Shown here: one piece after another, positions 32,129-40,998 of the stretch
Position numbering within the stretch: the first letter of the stretch is position 1
Layout of the letters: the number at the start of each line of letters is the position of its first letter
Assembly: GCA_964627445.1 (NCBI GenBank)
Contig: CAZVJF010000004.1
Coordinates: forward strand, 186,001 to 250,000
Direction of reading: 5' to 3'
DNA from: Luteibaculum sp964627445
Lineage (GTDB): Bacteria > Bacteroidota > Bacteroidia > Flavobacteriales_D > Luteibaculaceae
Length of the DNA stretch: 64,000 nt
Notes under the pieces: generated by a model
The model's database searches: none
What the model was told of the DNA's origin: nothing
The model's input: the letters and a program-made list of their open reading frames with translations, nothing else
Made by a program: the position numbers and the translations under genes

Positions 32129-33145
32129 ATGAAAAAGATTTTGGTGACCGGGGGAGCCGGTTTTATTGGTTCACACACCGTGGTTTCTTTGGTGGAGGCA
32201 GGCTATCAACCCATCATTCTCGATAACCTTAGCAATTCTCAAGCTTCGGTTATTCCTGCCCTTGAGGAAATTTGCCAGCAAAAAATTCCCTTTTACCGCC
32301 TGGACTGCACCCAACGCGCAGACTTGGAAGAACTCTCGCAAGCCGAACCCAATATTGATGGCGTAATCCATTTTGCGGCCTACAAAGCAGTGGGCGAATC
32401 GGTAGCAGAACCCCTCAAGTATTACCAAAACAATGTGGGGGGTACGGCTACTTTATTAGCCTGGATGCAGGAAAAAGAAATTCATTCTTTGGTGTTTTCT
32501 TCTAGCTGCACGGTGTATGGACAGCCCAAAACCCTGCCGGTTAAAGAAGACACCCCCCGCCAACAAGCCGAATCTCCGTATGGCAATACCAAGATTATTT
32601 GCGAGGATGTAATCCAAGATCAGCACCACGCCCAGCCCAAATTAAAAGCGGTTTTGTTGCGCTATTTTAATCCTATCGGGGCACACCCCTCAGGTAAAAT
32701 TGGCGAACTGCCCTTGGGCGTTCCCAACAATTTGGTGCCCTACATTACCCAAACGGCTGCGGGTTTGCGCAAGGAGTTGACCGTGTTTGGCAACGATTAC
32801 AATACCCCCGATGGCTCCGCGGTAAGAGACTACATTCACGTGGTTGATCTGGCAAGCGCCCACGTAGCTGCGTTAGCCCACTTATCCAGCCAAACCGAAG
32901 GCCTAAGCATTTTTAATGTAGGAACGGGAAAAGGCCATAGTGTGCTGGAGGTCGTAAAAACCTTTGCTGCCCAATGCGATACCCACTTACCGTACACCAT
33001 AGGCCCACGGAGAGCGGGCGATGTACAAGCGGTGTATGCAGACACCCAAAAAATTAACCAGGCACTCGGCTGGAAAGCCCAGTATGGACTAGAAGAAGCC
33101 TTGCAACACGCTTGGAATTGGCAACTAGCATTGCAGAAAAGATGA
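32129..33145 (+). CDS. galE: UDP-glucose 4-epimerase
   Basis: Interconverts UDP-glucose and UDP-galactose for galactose use and surface glycans. 338 residues; NAD-binding GGAGFIGSHTVVSLVEAGYQ at the start, FAAYKAVGESVAEPL, the active-site SSSCTVYG with YGNTKIICED (Tyr-x-x-x-Lys), YFNPIGAHPSGKIGE and DYIHVVDLASAHVAAL. The start is taken at MKKILVTGG, 11 codons inside the open frame, where family members begin. It overlaps dgkA by four bases (ATGA). Confidence 0.96.
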   Translation: MKKILVTGGAGFIGSHTVVSLVEAGYQPIILDNLSNSQASVIPALEEICQQKIPFYRLDCTQRADLEELSQAEPNIDGVIHFAAYKAVGESVAEPLKYYQNNVGGTATLLAWMQEKEIHSLVFSSSCTVYGQPKTLPVKEDTPRQQAESPYGNTKIICEDVIQDQHHAQPKLKAVLLRYFNPIGAHPSGKIGELPLGVPNNLVPYITQTAAGLRKELTVFGNDYNTPDGSAVRDYIHVVDLASAHVAALAHLSSQTEGLSIFNVGTGKGHSVLEVVKTFAAQCDTHLPYTIGPRRAGDVQAVYADTQKINQALGWKAQYGLEEALQHAWNWQLALQKR

Positions 33146-33501
33146 GTTTAAAAGACGAAGTCACCAGTTTTGGTTTTGCGCTTAAAGGCGCCCTATTATC
33201 CTTCCGAGAAAAGCACGTGCGCTTTCACGGAGTGTCTTTCCTTATTGTTTGTCTGGTAAATTTTGTTCTCGACCTAAGTCTGGTAGAATGGGCTATTACC
33301 ATTACGTGTGCGACCGCAGTTATGGTGGCCGAGGTACTGAATACGGCCATTGAAGAAATCATGGATTTTATCCACCCGAAAAAATCGCCTGTCGTTGGTA
33401 AAATAAAGGATTTAGCTGCCGGAGCGGTATTTTTTGCAGCCATTGGCGCACTCATCGTAGCGGGCATCGTTTACATTCCCAAACTAATTGCGCTATTTTA
33501 G
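33142..33501 (+). CDS. dgkA: diacylglycerol/undecaprenol kinase
   Basis: A 119-residue integral membrane kinase of the DgkA family, phosphorylating diacylglycerol or undecaprenol. Three membrane helices are seen (about 32-50, 52-68, 92-115). The family motif AEVLNTAIEEIMDF (E-x-x-N-T-A-I-E) and the amphipathic KIKDLAAGAVFFAAIGAL segment are conserved. Gram-positive type (UdpK/DgkA) cannot be separated from lipid-type by sequence here. Start ATG lies in the galE stop (ATGA), and the next gene starts within its end. Confidence 0.94.
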   Translation: MSLKDEVTSFGFALKGALLSFREKHVRFHGVSFLIVCLVNFVLDLSLVEWAITITCATAVMVAEVLNTAIEEIMDFIHPKKSPVVGKIKDLAAGAVFFAAIGALIVAGIVYIPKLIALF

Positions 33502-34549
33502 TGGGGTGTTACGATCTATTTACCCCATTTTAATGGGCCTTTTCCTGGTAGGAGGGCTTCCCTGTATTACGCAATCGCAAGAGCGCGAAACGGATATAAC
33601 CCCACCAGAACCCAAGGCCGACAGAAATACCCTACTCGGACCTTTTTTTGAATTTCCCACCAGCGAGCGCGACAGCATGCTGCTGAGTCAGAACGAAGTA
33701 CAACTGGTACTGAACATTGATGTATATGGCAACCCCTCGTTAAAGTACGTTATGGGTTTGGAGGATGATTCGCTACAAACGCAGTTTGCCACCTTATGCC
33801 GAGAGCTTCCGCGCTTTAAACCCGCTTACCAGGGTGAGGAAGCCGTTGCGGCCAACTACTACATTAACCTGAATTACCCCCTGTACTACGCTCGTAAAAA
33901 CCAGTACCGTAAACTGCCCCACTTTTTTAAGAAAAAAGAAGAAGACTTTGCCTACATCAACTTGCACCATACGCAACAGTTTCTGGGGTTTGATGCGCTT
34001 AATGGTGGTTTTTCTGGGGTTTTGGGAAATCACCTCAATCCGGGCTGGGGTTTTGGCCTCCGCTACGGTATGCATGGCAAAGGAGGCTGGGGCATAAATC
34101 TGCACATGCAAACCTGCTTTAACACCGTAAAACTGCCTTTTGAAATTAATACTACAAGGCCTTTAGATCCCAGCGTTGGAACGCTCATACTCGGTTTGGG
34201 CTTGGAGCGCGCCTGGAAAAATCCGGCCAGCCCCTGGAAACCTTCTATGAATTGGGATGCTGGCTATGGCTTGCTAAATTTGGCTACTGTAGACAACGAG
34301 AACGAAGATCCTATTCAGGCCCGTGGGTTTGTAACGGGACCCGAGTTTCATCTGGTTAGAAACGTGGGGCAAATGCGCTCCTCCAAAGACTACTACCGAC
34401 TGGAAATGCTGCAATGGCAAATGGGCTTTTTATTGGGCGCCAAAGCGTTTTTCCTCAGCTATGACCTCACAGGTGTTTTTTACTACACCGGCTTTGCCTT
34501 AGGGCTACAAACCCAACGCGTACAAGATTTTGAGTTGAAAAAGTACTAG
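33488..34549 (+). CDS. exported protein with TonB-C-like domain and barrel-like C-terminus
   Basis: A 353-residue protein with a signal sequence (SIYPILMGLFLVGGLPCITQ). Residues ~75-130 (VQLVLNIDVYGNPSLKYVMG ... PRFKPAYQGEEAVAANYYIN) resemble the TonB C-terminal fold used by Bacteroidota energy-transducer-like proteins. The remaining ~200 residues are rich in Gly and aromatic residues in alternating strands (GWGFGLRYGMHGKGGWGINL), like an outer-membrane barrel. The combination is not one I can name. It overlaps dgkA by 14 bases, so it ends the galE-dgkA transcript at the terminator 34593-34624. Confidence 0.65.
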   Translation: MRYFSGVLRSIYPILMGLFLVGGLPCITQSQERETDITPPEPKADRNTLLGPFFEFPTSERDSMLLSQNEVQLVLNIDVYGNPSLKYVMGLEDDSLQTQFATLCRELPRFKPAYQGEEAVAANYYINLNYPLYYARKNQYRKLPHFFKKKEEDFAYINLHHTQQFLGFDALNGGFSGVLGNHLNPGWGFGLRYGMHGKGGWGINLHMQTCFNTVKLPFEINTTRPLDPSVGTLILGLGLERAWKNPASPWKPSMNWDAGYGLLNLATVDNENEDPIQARGFVTGPEFHLVRNVGQMRSSKDYYRLEMLQWQMGFLLGAKAFFLSYDLTGVFYYTGFALGLQTQRVQDFELKKY

Positions 34550-34592
34550 ACTTATAAAAAACCGCACCTTTTAAATCCGATAACTCCAAACA

Positions 34593-34624
34593 AAAAGCCC
34601 CGGACATTGCTATCCGGGGCTTTT
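34593..34624. terminator. bidirectional terminator
   Basis: AAAAGCCCCGGA (34593-34604) and TCCGGGGCTTTT (34613-34624) form a 12-bp stem with a short loop between two convergent genes; T-runs on both strands. Confidence 0.92.
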
Positions 34625-34647
34625 CTGATAGTGGAAATTACTTCGAA

Positions 34648-35316
34648 TTAGTACGCGTTGGTGCGAGTGCGCACTTCGTCTAGTAAGTTGCCGTACTTCT
34701 TCAAAATACGATCCCAAGCTTTGTATTTCTCATCCTGCTTGGCGCTAACTGCGGCACCGTCTGCAATTTCAGAAACCAGCTTAATTTTCATCTCTTGTGG
34801 CGACTCGTTAACATAGCGGAGGATTACGCGCGTACGCACGGTAAATCCTTTAAAGCTGTCTACCTTCCAGGAGGTTCTTAGGTATTTTACATCGGAGTCG
34901 CTCACTTCAATGGCATCCAAATAATCGGTAACCACACGGATGGCTGTTTTCCAGTTCTCCTCTACCTTGCCTTTTTTGGGTTTGAACACAATTTGGTTGT
35001 TGGCAATATCGCTTTTGGTAGAAGCTTCATACGAGTCATCTACAGCCAGTTTGATGTAGTCGTTCTTCGGTATTTTGGGAAAGCCTTTTTTGTTGCAATA
35101 ATCTTGAGACATTGACAAGTAGCCCTCTTTTTGTACAGCAATGGTGATGCACTCATTTTTTGGAACTTTAAACTGGGCTTCTCCTGTTCCCACATTCTTC
35201 CCATTCACAAAAATTGAGGCGTTCTGGGGCGTGGTAGAAATGTTAACCTTCTGAGCAAAACTTGCTGAAAGAAGTACGGAAAATAAAAAGGTAGCTACTA
35301 GATTTTTAAACTGCAT
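34648..35316 (-). CDS. exported PEGA-domain-like protein
   Basis: A 222-residue periplasmic or surface protein. Signal peptide (FKNLVATFLFSVLLSASFAQ), then a PEGA-like beta domain (VNISTTPQNASIFVNGKNVG, TIAVQKEGYLSMSQ) and a C-terminal region (WKTAIRVVTDYLDAIEVSDS ... ILKKYGNLLDEVRTR) with no family I recognise. The start at 35316 is preferred to an ATG seven codons upstream because it gives a normal leader. A minus-strand TAAATTTG box is at 35367-35374. Single gene. Confidence 0.75.
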   Translation of the reverse strand: MQFKNLVATFLFSVLLSASFAQKVNISTTPQNASIFVNGKNVGTGEAQFKVPKNECITIAVQKEGYLSMSQDYCNKKGFPKIPKNDYIKLAVDDSYEASTKSDIANNQIVFKPKKGKVEENWKTAIRVVTDYLDAIEVSDSDVKYLRTSWKVDSFKGFTVRTRVILRYVNESPQEMKIKLVSEIADGAAVSAKQDEKYKAWDRILKKYGNLLDEVRTRTNAY

Positions 35317-35366
35317 TTGAAATTGTCTTTGCCACAAAGAAAAGAAAGTTTCAGTAGGATAATTGG

Positions 35367-35374
35367 CAAATTTA
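35367..35374 (-). promoter_or_regulatory. TAnnTTTG -7 box for the PEGA protein
   Basis: Minus strand TAAATTTG, about 50 bases ahead of the chosen start. Confidence 0.4.
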
Positions 35375-35470
35375 TATCAGGCCATATTTAATTTTGGAAG
35401 CGAATAAATGATTATTATCTCCCTGCGGTAATTTGCCAAAGTGTACTATCCTTTGTATGCCATGGGTTTA

Positions 35471-35497
35471 AAAAAGCCATCCGAAGATGGCTTTTTT
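35471..35497 (-). terminator. intrinsic terminator of the 1.28-kilo-residue T9SS cargo gene
   Basis: AAAAAGCCATC (35471-35481), loop CGAA, GATGGCTTTTTT (35486-35497). T-rich on both strands; sits 19 bases past the stop of the minus-strand gene. Confidence 0.9.
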
Positions 35498-35515
35498 GTT
35501 TACCGAAATACGGAA

Positions 35516-38500
35516 TTACCGTTTCACTACTTTGTGTGTTGTGCTCAGACCCTGTTTATTCACAATACGAATAAAATATACCCCTGGAAGCCATGCACTC
35601 ATATCCATAGCGGCTTCCTTTCCCTGCACCTCGGCACGATACAACACAGCACCCTGCAGGTCAATCAATTGCAGCTCATGGATTTGCTGATCTCCCTGAA
35701 TGTGCAAGCGATGCGTGACTGGATTTGGATACAACTGGTAGGAAGCCAAACCGTGTTGCTGGATGCTAGCCATGGTGGTAATTTGGGTCACCGCATCATT
35801 GGTAATGATGGGCGGATTTAAATCGAAGAATATATTTGCGCGGTTGCGAATGAGAGTACCTACTTCTAAATCTTGAAATGGCTTCATCTGAAATAGTACA
35901 TAGCCCTGACTCTCCAACATATTCGTTCCGCTATCAGGTAAGTTGATATTCTCGAAAGTCCAGGTCATGACTCCTGCATCGCTAAGGTTAAAAGCATATT
36001 CATGAGAGGAGGCTCCCATTAGCAGAGTACTTGGATCAAGATATTCGGGCAGCGTATCGGTAACCACAACGGTAAATGCCGTGTCGTTACCCGTGTTTTG
36101 AAAGCGAATACGATAGTCTAAAAACGGAACTTCCTGAAGTAAATCTTCGATCATTATCCCGTTTATGTTTACCGACTTATCATTGGGATCGTAGGAGTTC
36201 GTTACTGGCATCGAAATATTTTTAACAAATATGTTCCCTCCGTCACCTCTAAATATCGCTTCTACTGTTATAGAATCACCCATGGAAACATTTCCGAGGG
36301 TTCCACGAATAGCAAACCTTGCCTCTTGATTAAATGGTAGCACCCTATCCTTCCATTGCGCCTCCGTCACGTTTAATGGGTCAGCTTCTGGGTTAGTAAA
36401 ATCAAAAGTTACTCGATCCTCAGGGTTGGGACCTAAAACGCTAACAGTTAGATCACCCACTAATTGTCTGCCCATGTTTTTAAACACTACGTTGCAGGCA
36501 AAACTGTTTCGTTGCAGTAGCGCTCTACCCCAACCACTGATGGACAAGTCGGAGAATGCAACCTCCTGACTTAACGATATATCCGTGGCATCTCCAGTTG
36601 TGACTGTAAAAGGAACTCCACCGGGCTCACAAGGCTCACCGAAATATGAGCTTAGTTCTGCAGTGTATTCTCCCGGCTCTAAACTCATACTGAAGGAACC
36701 ATCAGGTTTGGTAACCCCATAAAAATTCCCAGGGCTAACACGAACTAGTTGTTTGGATATGGTAGTTGAAGTATCACCACAATCTCCAGTTTCCGTCACA
36801 TAGAGGTTTCCTTGTACCCATCCATCATTACCTCCTAGGTCTATTTTGTATATGTCTAATGAATCTATAACATGAGAACGTGCAAAAGAGTTGGCCTCAA
36901 AACTCCCGCAAACACAAACAGGACTAAATCTAAAGGACAAAACAAATCTTCCTGGAGGAATGGAATCAAATGTGACTAAAGTATCCACTGGAGTTTGGGT
37001 GCCAAAAGCAAAAAATTCCGATTCGTAATACCCCGAACCGTCCTTCTGTTTTAATTCCCAGCGCCCCCAACCGGTATCTAAAGCGTTTTTGTTTACATAT
37101 GCCCGCAACTCTGGTGAATCTAGGACATAGGTCTTGGGATCATTATCGATCAAATCGATTGAGTCTTGGCCTATTATTTGAGTTTGGTAGGTGCTATCAC
37201 AAGATTCGCGTTGAATTGATTCAACCACCCGCATTTCCAAAGTGTCTGTCAAGCCCATACCACAATCATTTATGGGTGTGACCGCCACTATCAAACCGAA
37301 ACCAATACTGGAAAACTCTTTATCAACAAGCGTTCCGTCCGTTTTAAACCGATCCACTTCTTCCAGCTGTGTTTTGGCTGAATCGATATATACGGAATAC
37401 ACTATTTCACACGAATCATATGGAGCCCCCTGTACCCTGAACCAAGAAACCCTGATATTCCTGTCTAAATTACTATCGCACCAATCAGGTTGTTGTAATC
37501 CGTTAAATCGTACATTCTTAATTTCAGGCAAATCACATGGCTCCGTAATTTCCGTGGTTGCAAAATTGGTAATAATGGGCGGGTTTAAATCGAAATAGAT
37601 ATCGGCATTGTTTGCAACCACATCGCCTACTGCTAAGCCTGCCTTGGGTTTCATGTCAAAGAATATAAATCCATTGCTCCCAGGCTCATCGGTGGTACTG
37701 TCGGGTAACAGGATGTCCTCAAAAGTCCACTCCAGCACGTTGCCATCTAAAATTGCAAAGGTGTAGTCGTGCGAGGAAGCTCCCAGCGTTAAGGTACTGA
37801 TGTCTAAATTTTCGCGCACCGTATCGCGCACAACTATAGTATAGGCCGTATCATTACCTGTATTTTGGAAGCGGATACGGTAATTTAAGGTTGGAATTTC
37901 CGCTTCGTAATCGGCAATAAGTACTTCTTCTACATCCACCCATTTATCATTGGGGTCGTAAGAGTTTCTTACCAGCACTTTTAAGGTGTCTACAAAGGTG
38001 CTATCGGTAGTTATGTATGATACCACGGCCGTTATGGAATCGTTCATCACCACGTTTTCTAAAGCCCCTTCTATGTAGAAAGATGCCTCCTCATTAAATC
38101 CCAGAGATACATCATCCCAGGTAGCGGTAGTTGCAGTTAGTGAATTTGCAGAGGGACTGGAATCGTCCAGGTTTACCGCCTGTGCTCCGTTATTTTCGAG
38201 CACCTCGCAATGCACGTCTCCTTGTAAAGCTCTTCCCGCATTTTTAATTGAAATCCATTGCGTATAGCTATCGCGCTGCATCAGTGCACGTCCCCAAGAA
38301 TTGAGTGCAACATCGGTGTAATCTACCTTTGCTTTTAAGGTAATGGTGCTGGTATCTCCTTGTGCCACGGTAACCGCTACTCCACTGGTGTCGCAACTCT
38401 GTCCATTGCTTCCTAACAAAGACAGGGTGTATGTGCCGGGTTCTACGTTTACTCCAAACCAACCGTTATTGTCTGCTGTAGCATATTTGTTGCCGGGTTG

Positions 38501-39355
38501 TATTTGCACCACCTGCCCCGAAATTGGAGACGCAGCTCCTGCGCAATTGCCGTTTTCATTGATGAGTGCTTGGCCAGAGATCCAAGCCCCAGCCCCTTGA
38601 AGGTCCGTCTTTTCTATGATTAAAGTATCTAGCACTACTTTGCTGCCATTCTCCCCAGATGTACAATTACAGATAAAGTCCAACTCAGCAATGAGATAAA
38701 ATTTTCCATCGGGTATTTCATCCAATACCACTACTGTATCTGAAATGACCCCATCATTGATTACCGTATCCCACAGGGTAGTTTGGTACCCTCCACCTTC
38801 AAATTGTTGGAGCTCCCATCGCGTAAAAACGGTATAAAAGTTGTCCAGACTGTTGTTCGCTACAAAAGTTCGCAATTCTGGAGAATCTATAATATAGGTC
38901 TGCGCGCTGCTATCGTTAAAATCTATTTGGGTATTCCCCAAAATTTGTGTGCCGTAACTTGTGGCACAGGACTCTGCTTCAAATCCAACCAAAATGTCTA
39001 TTGGGGTGGATACCGTATCGCTGACACCGCAGGAGTTTACCGCAAAAACTTCGGCCACCAAACCGTAACCCAATTGCATCCCAGACCAATCTACGTATGC
39101 GTTTGTATAAACTGTTGATTTGGATAACACCAGCGAATCGCGTTCCGCCGTGGGGTAATGATACATGGTTACCCCAATGCTATCTATGGGTTCACCGTTA
39201 GTGCTATCTGGCATGAGCCAATTGTATGGGTCATCCGTGAAACTACAGATATCATTGATTTCTACGATCACCGATTGGAATTGCGGTGCTTCTGTACATT
39301 GCGACTTCCCAATAAAGGGTGCCAGTAGTAGGAATATTATAAATATTTTACGCAT
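35516..39355 (-). CDS. large T9SS-secreted protein made of two tandem ~590-residue units
   Basis: A 1279-residue secreted protein. Signal peptide (RKIFIIFLLLAPFIGKSQC), then two homologous units. Each has a Cys-rich start, a 'Y-x-x-DSPELR' region, a carboxypeptidase-regulatory-like beta domain (VEPGTYTLSLLGSNGQSCD / LEPGEYTAELSSYFGEPCE), and a DUF11-like end (NSYDPNDKWVDVEEV / NSYDPNDKSVNINGI; YRIRFQNTGNDTAYTIVVRD / YRIRFQNTGNDTAFTVVVTD). The final ~80 residues are a type A sorting domain (YQLYPNPVTHRLHIQGDQQ ... PGVYFIRIVNKQG). No catalytic motif is seen; an adhesive or structural surface role is inferred. Start at 39355 chosen by the signal peptide. Confidence 0.88.
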   Translation of the reverse strand: MRKIFIIFLLLAPFIGKSQCTEAPQFQSVIVEINDICSFTDDPYNWLMPDSTNGEPIDSIGVTMYHYPTAERDSLVLSKSTVYTNAYVDWSGMQLGYGLVAEVFAVNSCGVSDTVSTPIDILVGFEAESCATSYGTQILGNTQIDFNDSSAQTYIIDSPELRTFVANNSLDNFYTVFTRWELQQFEGGGYQTTLWDTVINDGVISDTVVVLDEIPDGKFYLIAELDFICNCTSGENGSKVVLDTLIIEKTDLQGAGAWISGQALINENGNCAGAASPISGQVVQIQPGNKYATADNNGWFGVNVEPGTYTLSLLGSNGQSCDTSGVAVTVAQGDTSTITLKAKVDYTDVALNSWGRALMQRDSYTQWISIKNAGRALQGDVHCEVLENNGAQAVNLDDSSPSANSLTATTATWDDVSLGFNEEASFYIEGALENVVMNDSITAVVSYITTDSTFVDTLKVLVRNSYDPNDKWVDVEEVLIADYEAEIPTLNYRIRFQNTGNDTAYTIVVRDTVRENLDISTLTLGASSHDYTFAILDGNVLEWTFEDILLPDSTTDEPGSNGFIFFDMKPKAGLAVGDVVANNADIYFDLNPPIITNFATTEITEPCDLPEIKNVRFNGLQQPDWCDSNLDRNIRVSWFRVQGAPYDSCEIVYSVYIDSAKTQLEEVDRFKTDGTLVDKEFSSIGFGLIVAVTPINDCGMGLTDTLEMRVVESIQRESCDSTYQTQIIGQDSIDLIDNDPKTYVLDSPELRAYVNKNALDTGWGRWELKQKDGSGYYESEFFAFGTQTPVDTLVTFDSIPPGRFVLSFRFSPVCVCGSFEANSFARSHVIDSLDIYKIDLGGNDGWVQGNLYVTETGDCGDTSTTISKQLVRVSPGNFYGVTKPDGSFSMSLEPGEYTAELSSYFGEPCEPGGVPFTVTTGDATDISLSQEVAFSDLSISGWGRALLQRNSFACNVVFKNMGRQLVGDLTVSVLGPNPEDRVTFDFTNPEADPLNVTEAQWKDRVLPFNQEARFAIRGTLGNVSMGDSITVEAIFRGDGGNIFVKNISMPVTNSYDPNDKSVNINGIMIEDLLQEVPFLDYRIRFQNTGNDTAFTVVVTDTLPEYLDPSTLLMGASSHEYAFNLSDAGVMTWTFENINLPDSGTNMLESQGYVLFQMKPFQDLEVGTLIRNRANIFFDLNPPIITNDAVTQITTMASIQQHGLASYQLYPNPVTHRLHIQGDQQIHELQLIDLQGAVLYRAEVQGKEAAMDMSAWLPGVYFIRIVNKQGLSTTHKVVKR

Positions 39356-39511
39356 AAGGCAGGGCAATTTTTAATTACTAAGTAGGTTTAGTTTTTATAT
39401 AGACCGCCAATATACTATATAGTTGCTTGGGAATTATAAAAGGATGGTTCAAGGACTTTTGATGCCTAAACAAGACTTATCAGATAAATCCAGTTTACTG
39501 AGGTTTGTTTC

Positions 39512-40954
39512 TCAAATCTCCTTGCGCAAGCGCGCTACGGGTATGTGAAGCTGCTCGCGGTATTTAGCTACGGTTCTACGGGCAATGTTGTAGCCTTTGT
39601 CTTTTAGAATTTTTGCCAGCTTTTCATCGGTTAATGGCTTGCGCTTGCTTTCCTCGGCAATGGCATCTTCCAATATTTTCTTCACCTCTATGGTGCTCAC
39701 CTCTTCGCCATCGGCTTTGGTGAGCGACTCCGAGAAGAACGATTTAAGCAAATAGGTGCCGTGATCGGTTTGCACGTATTTGCTATTGGCAACGCGGCTG
39801 ATAGTGCTTATATCCAAGTGTACCTTCTCGGCAATGTCCTTTAAGATCATGGGCTTCATTTTGGTTTCATCGCCCGTTTCAAAGAATTCTTGCTGCAGCT
39901 CCATAATGGCGCTCATGGTGAGCATAAGCGTTTGGTTGCGCTGCTGTATGGCATCAATAAACCACTTGGCCGAGTCTATCTTTTGTTTGATAAACAGGGT
40001 GGCTTGCTTGTCGCGCTTGGTCTCGGAATAGCGCTGTAGCATTTCTCGGTACGACTTGCTTACTCGCAAATCGGGTGCGTTTTTGCCGTTTAAGCTCAGT
40101 TGCAACTCCCCGTCTACTGTGGTCACCAAGAAATCGGGAACTACGGTTATGTTTACCTTGGCCGATTCCTGCAAACTATTACCCGGCTTGGGATTGAGCT
40201 TGGTTATTTCGTGTATGGCCTCCTTAAGGTCGCTTTCTTCGATTTCTAGATTTTCGCAGATTTTGCGGTAGTGTTTCTTGGTAAACGCCTCAAAATGATA
40301 CTCTACAATACGATGGGCAAAAATAAGCGGCTCGGTATCCAATGGTGTGCGGTCTAGCTGAATTTGCAAACACTCTTGCAAATCGCGTGCGCCCACCCCG
40401 GCAGGGTCCAGGTCTTGGATTACGAGCAACACTTCTTCCAACTCATCCACACTGCACATTACGCCTTGGCTAAAAGCCAAATCGTCTACAATAGCATCGA
40501 GCTCTCTGCGGAGGTAGCCGTCATCATCTAAATTTCCAACAAGGTGCTCGCCTATTTGGCGTTGCTTATCGCTGAGAATGCGAAGCTCTAATTGCGATAA
40601 TAAATTGTCCTGAAAGCTTTTTCCACCCGACAAGGGCACGCCTTTTTCATCGTCATCGCGGCCCTTGTTACTGGTATAAAGCTTGTAGTCGGGTATATCA
40701 TCGTCATTGAGGTAGTCCTCAATGTCTATCTCTTTTTCGGCCTCGGTCCGGGTATCTTCTTCCTCGTACTCGTTGGCATCGTCAAAGTCGCTTTCGCGCT
40801 CTTCCTTGCCTTCTTCCAGTACGGGGTTTTCCTCCAACTCCTGCTTTATACGCTGCTCCAACTCTATGGTAGGCACTTGCAGCAACTTCATCAACTGAAT
40901 TTGCTGAGGCGATAACTTTTGAAGCAGTTTTTGCTGCAGGGTTTGTTTTAGCAT
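39512..40954 (-). CDS. rpoN: RNA polymerase sigma-54 factor
   Basis: Directs RNA polymerase to -24/-12 promoters that need AAA+ activators. 480 residues: Gln/Leu-rich region I (LKQTLQQKLLQKLSPQQIQL), acidic region II (about 55-100), core-binding and HTH regions, and the C-terminal RpoN box ARRTVAKYREQLHIPVARLR. Full-length and intact. It lies alone between the T9SS cargo gene and asnS; its minus-strand neighbour asnS is 44 bases upstream, so co-transcription with asnS is possible. No bacterial enhancer-binding activator gene is in the window. Confidence 0.97.
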   Translation of the reverse strand: MLKQTLQQKLLQKLSPQQIQLMKLLQVPTIELEQRIKQELEENPVLEEGKEERESDFDDANEYEEEDTRTEAEKEIDIEDYLNDDDIPDYKLYTSNKGRDDDEKGVPLSGGKSFQDNLLSQLELRILSDKQRQIGEHLVGNLDDDGYLRRELDAIVDDLAFSQGVMCSVDELEEVLLVIQDLDPAGVGARDLQECLQIQLDRTPLDTEPLIFAHRIVEYHFEAFTKKHYRKICENLEIEESDLKEAIHEITKLNPKPGNSLQESAKVNITVVPDFLVTTVDGELQLSLNGKNAPDLRVSKSYREMLQRYSETKRDKQATLFIKQKIDSAKWFIDAIQQRNQTLMLTMSAIMELQQEFFETGDETKMKPMILKDIAEKVHLDISTISRVANSKYVQTDHGTYLLKSFFSESLTKADGEEVSTIEVKKILEDAIAEESKRKPLTDEKLAKILKDKGYNIARRTVAKYREQLHIPVARLRKEI

Positions 40955-40998
40955 GTGGAAAATTTAGAACATCGCAAGCGTACCCGCAAACAGGTTGA

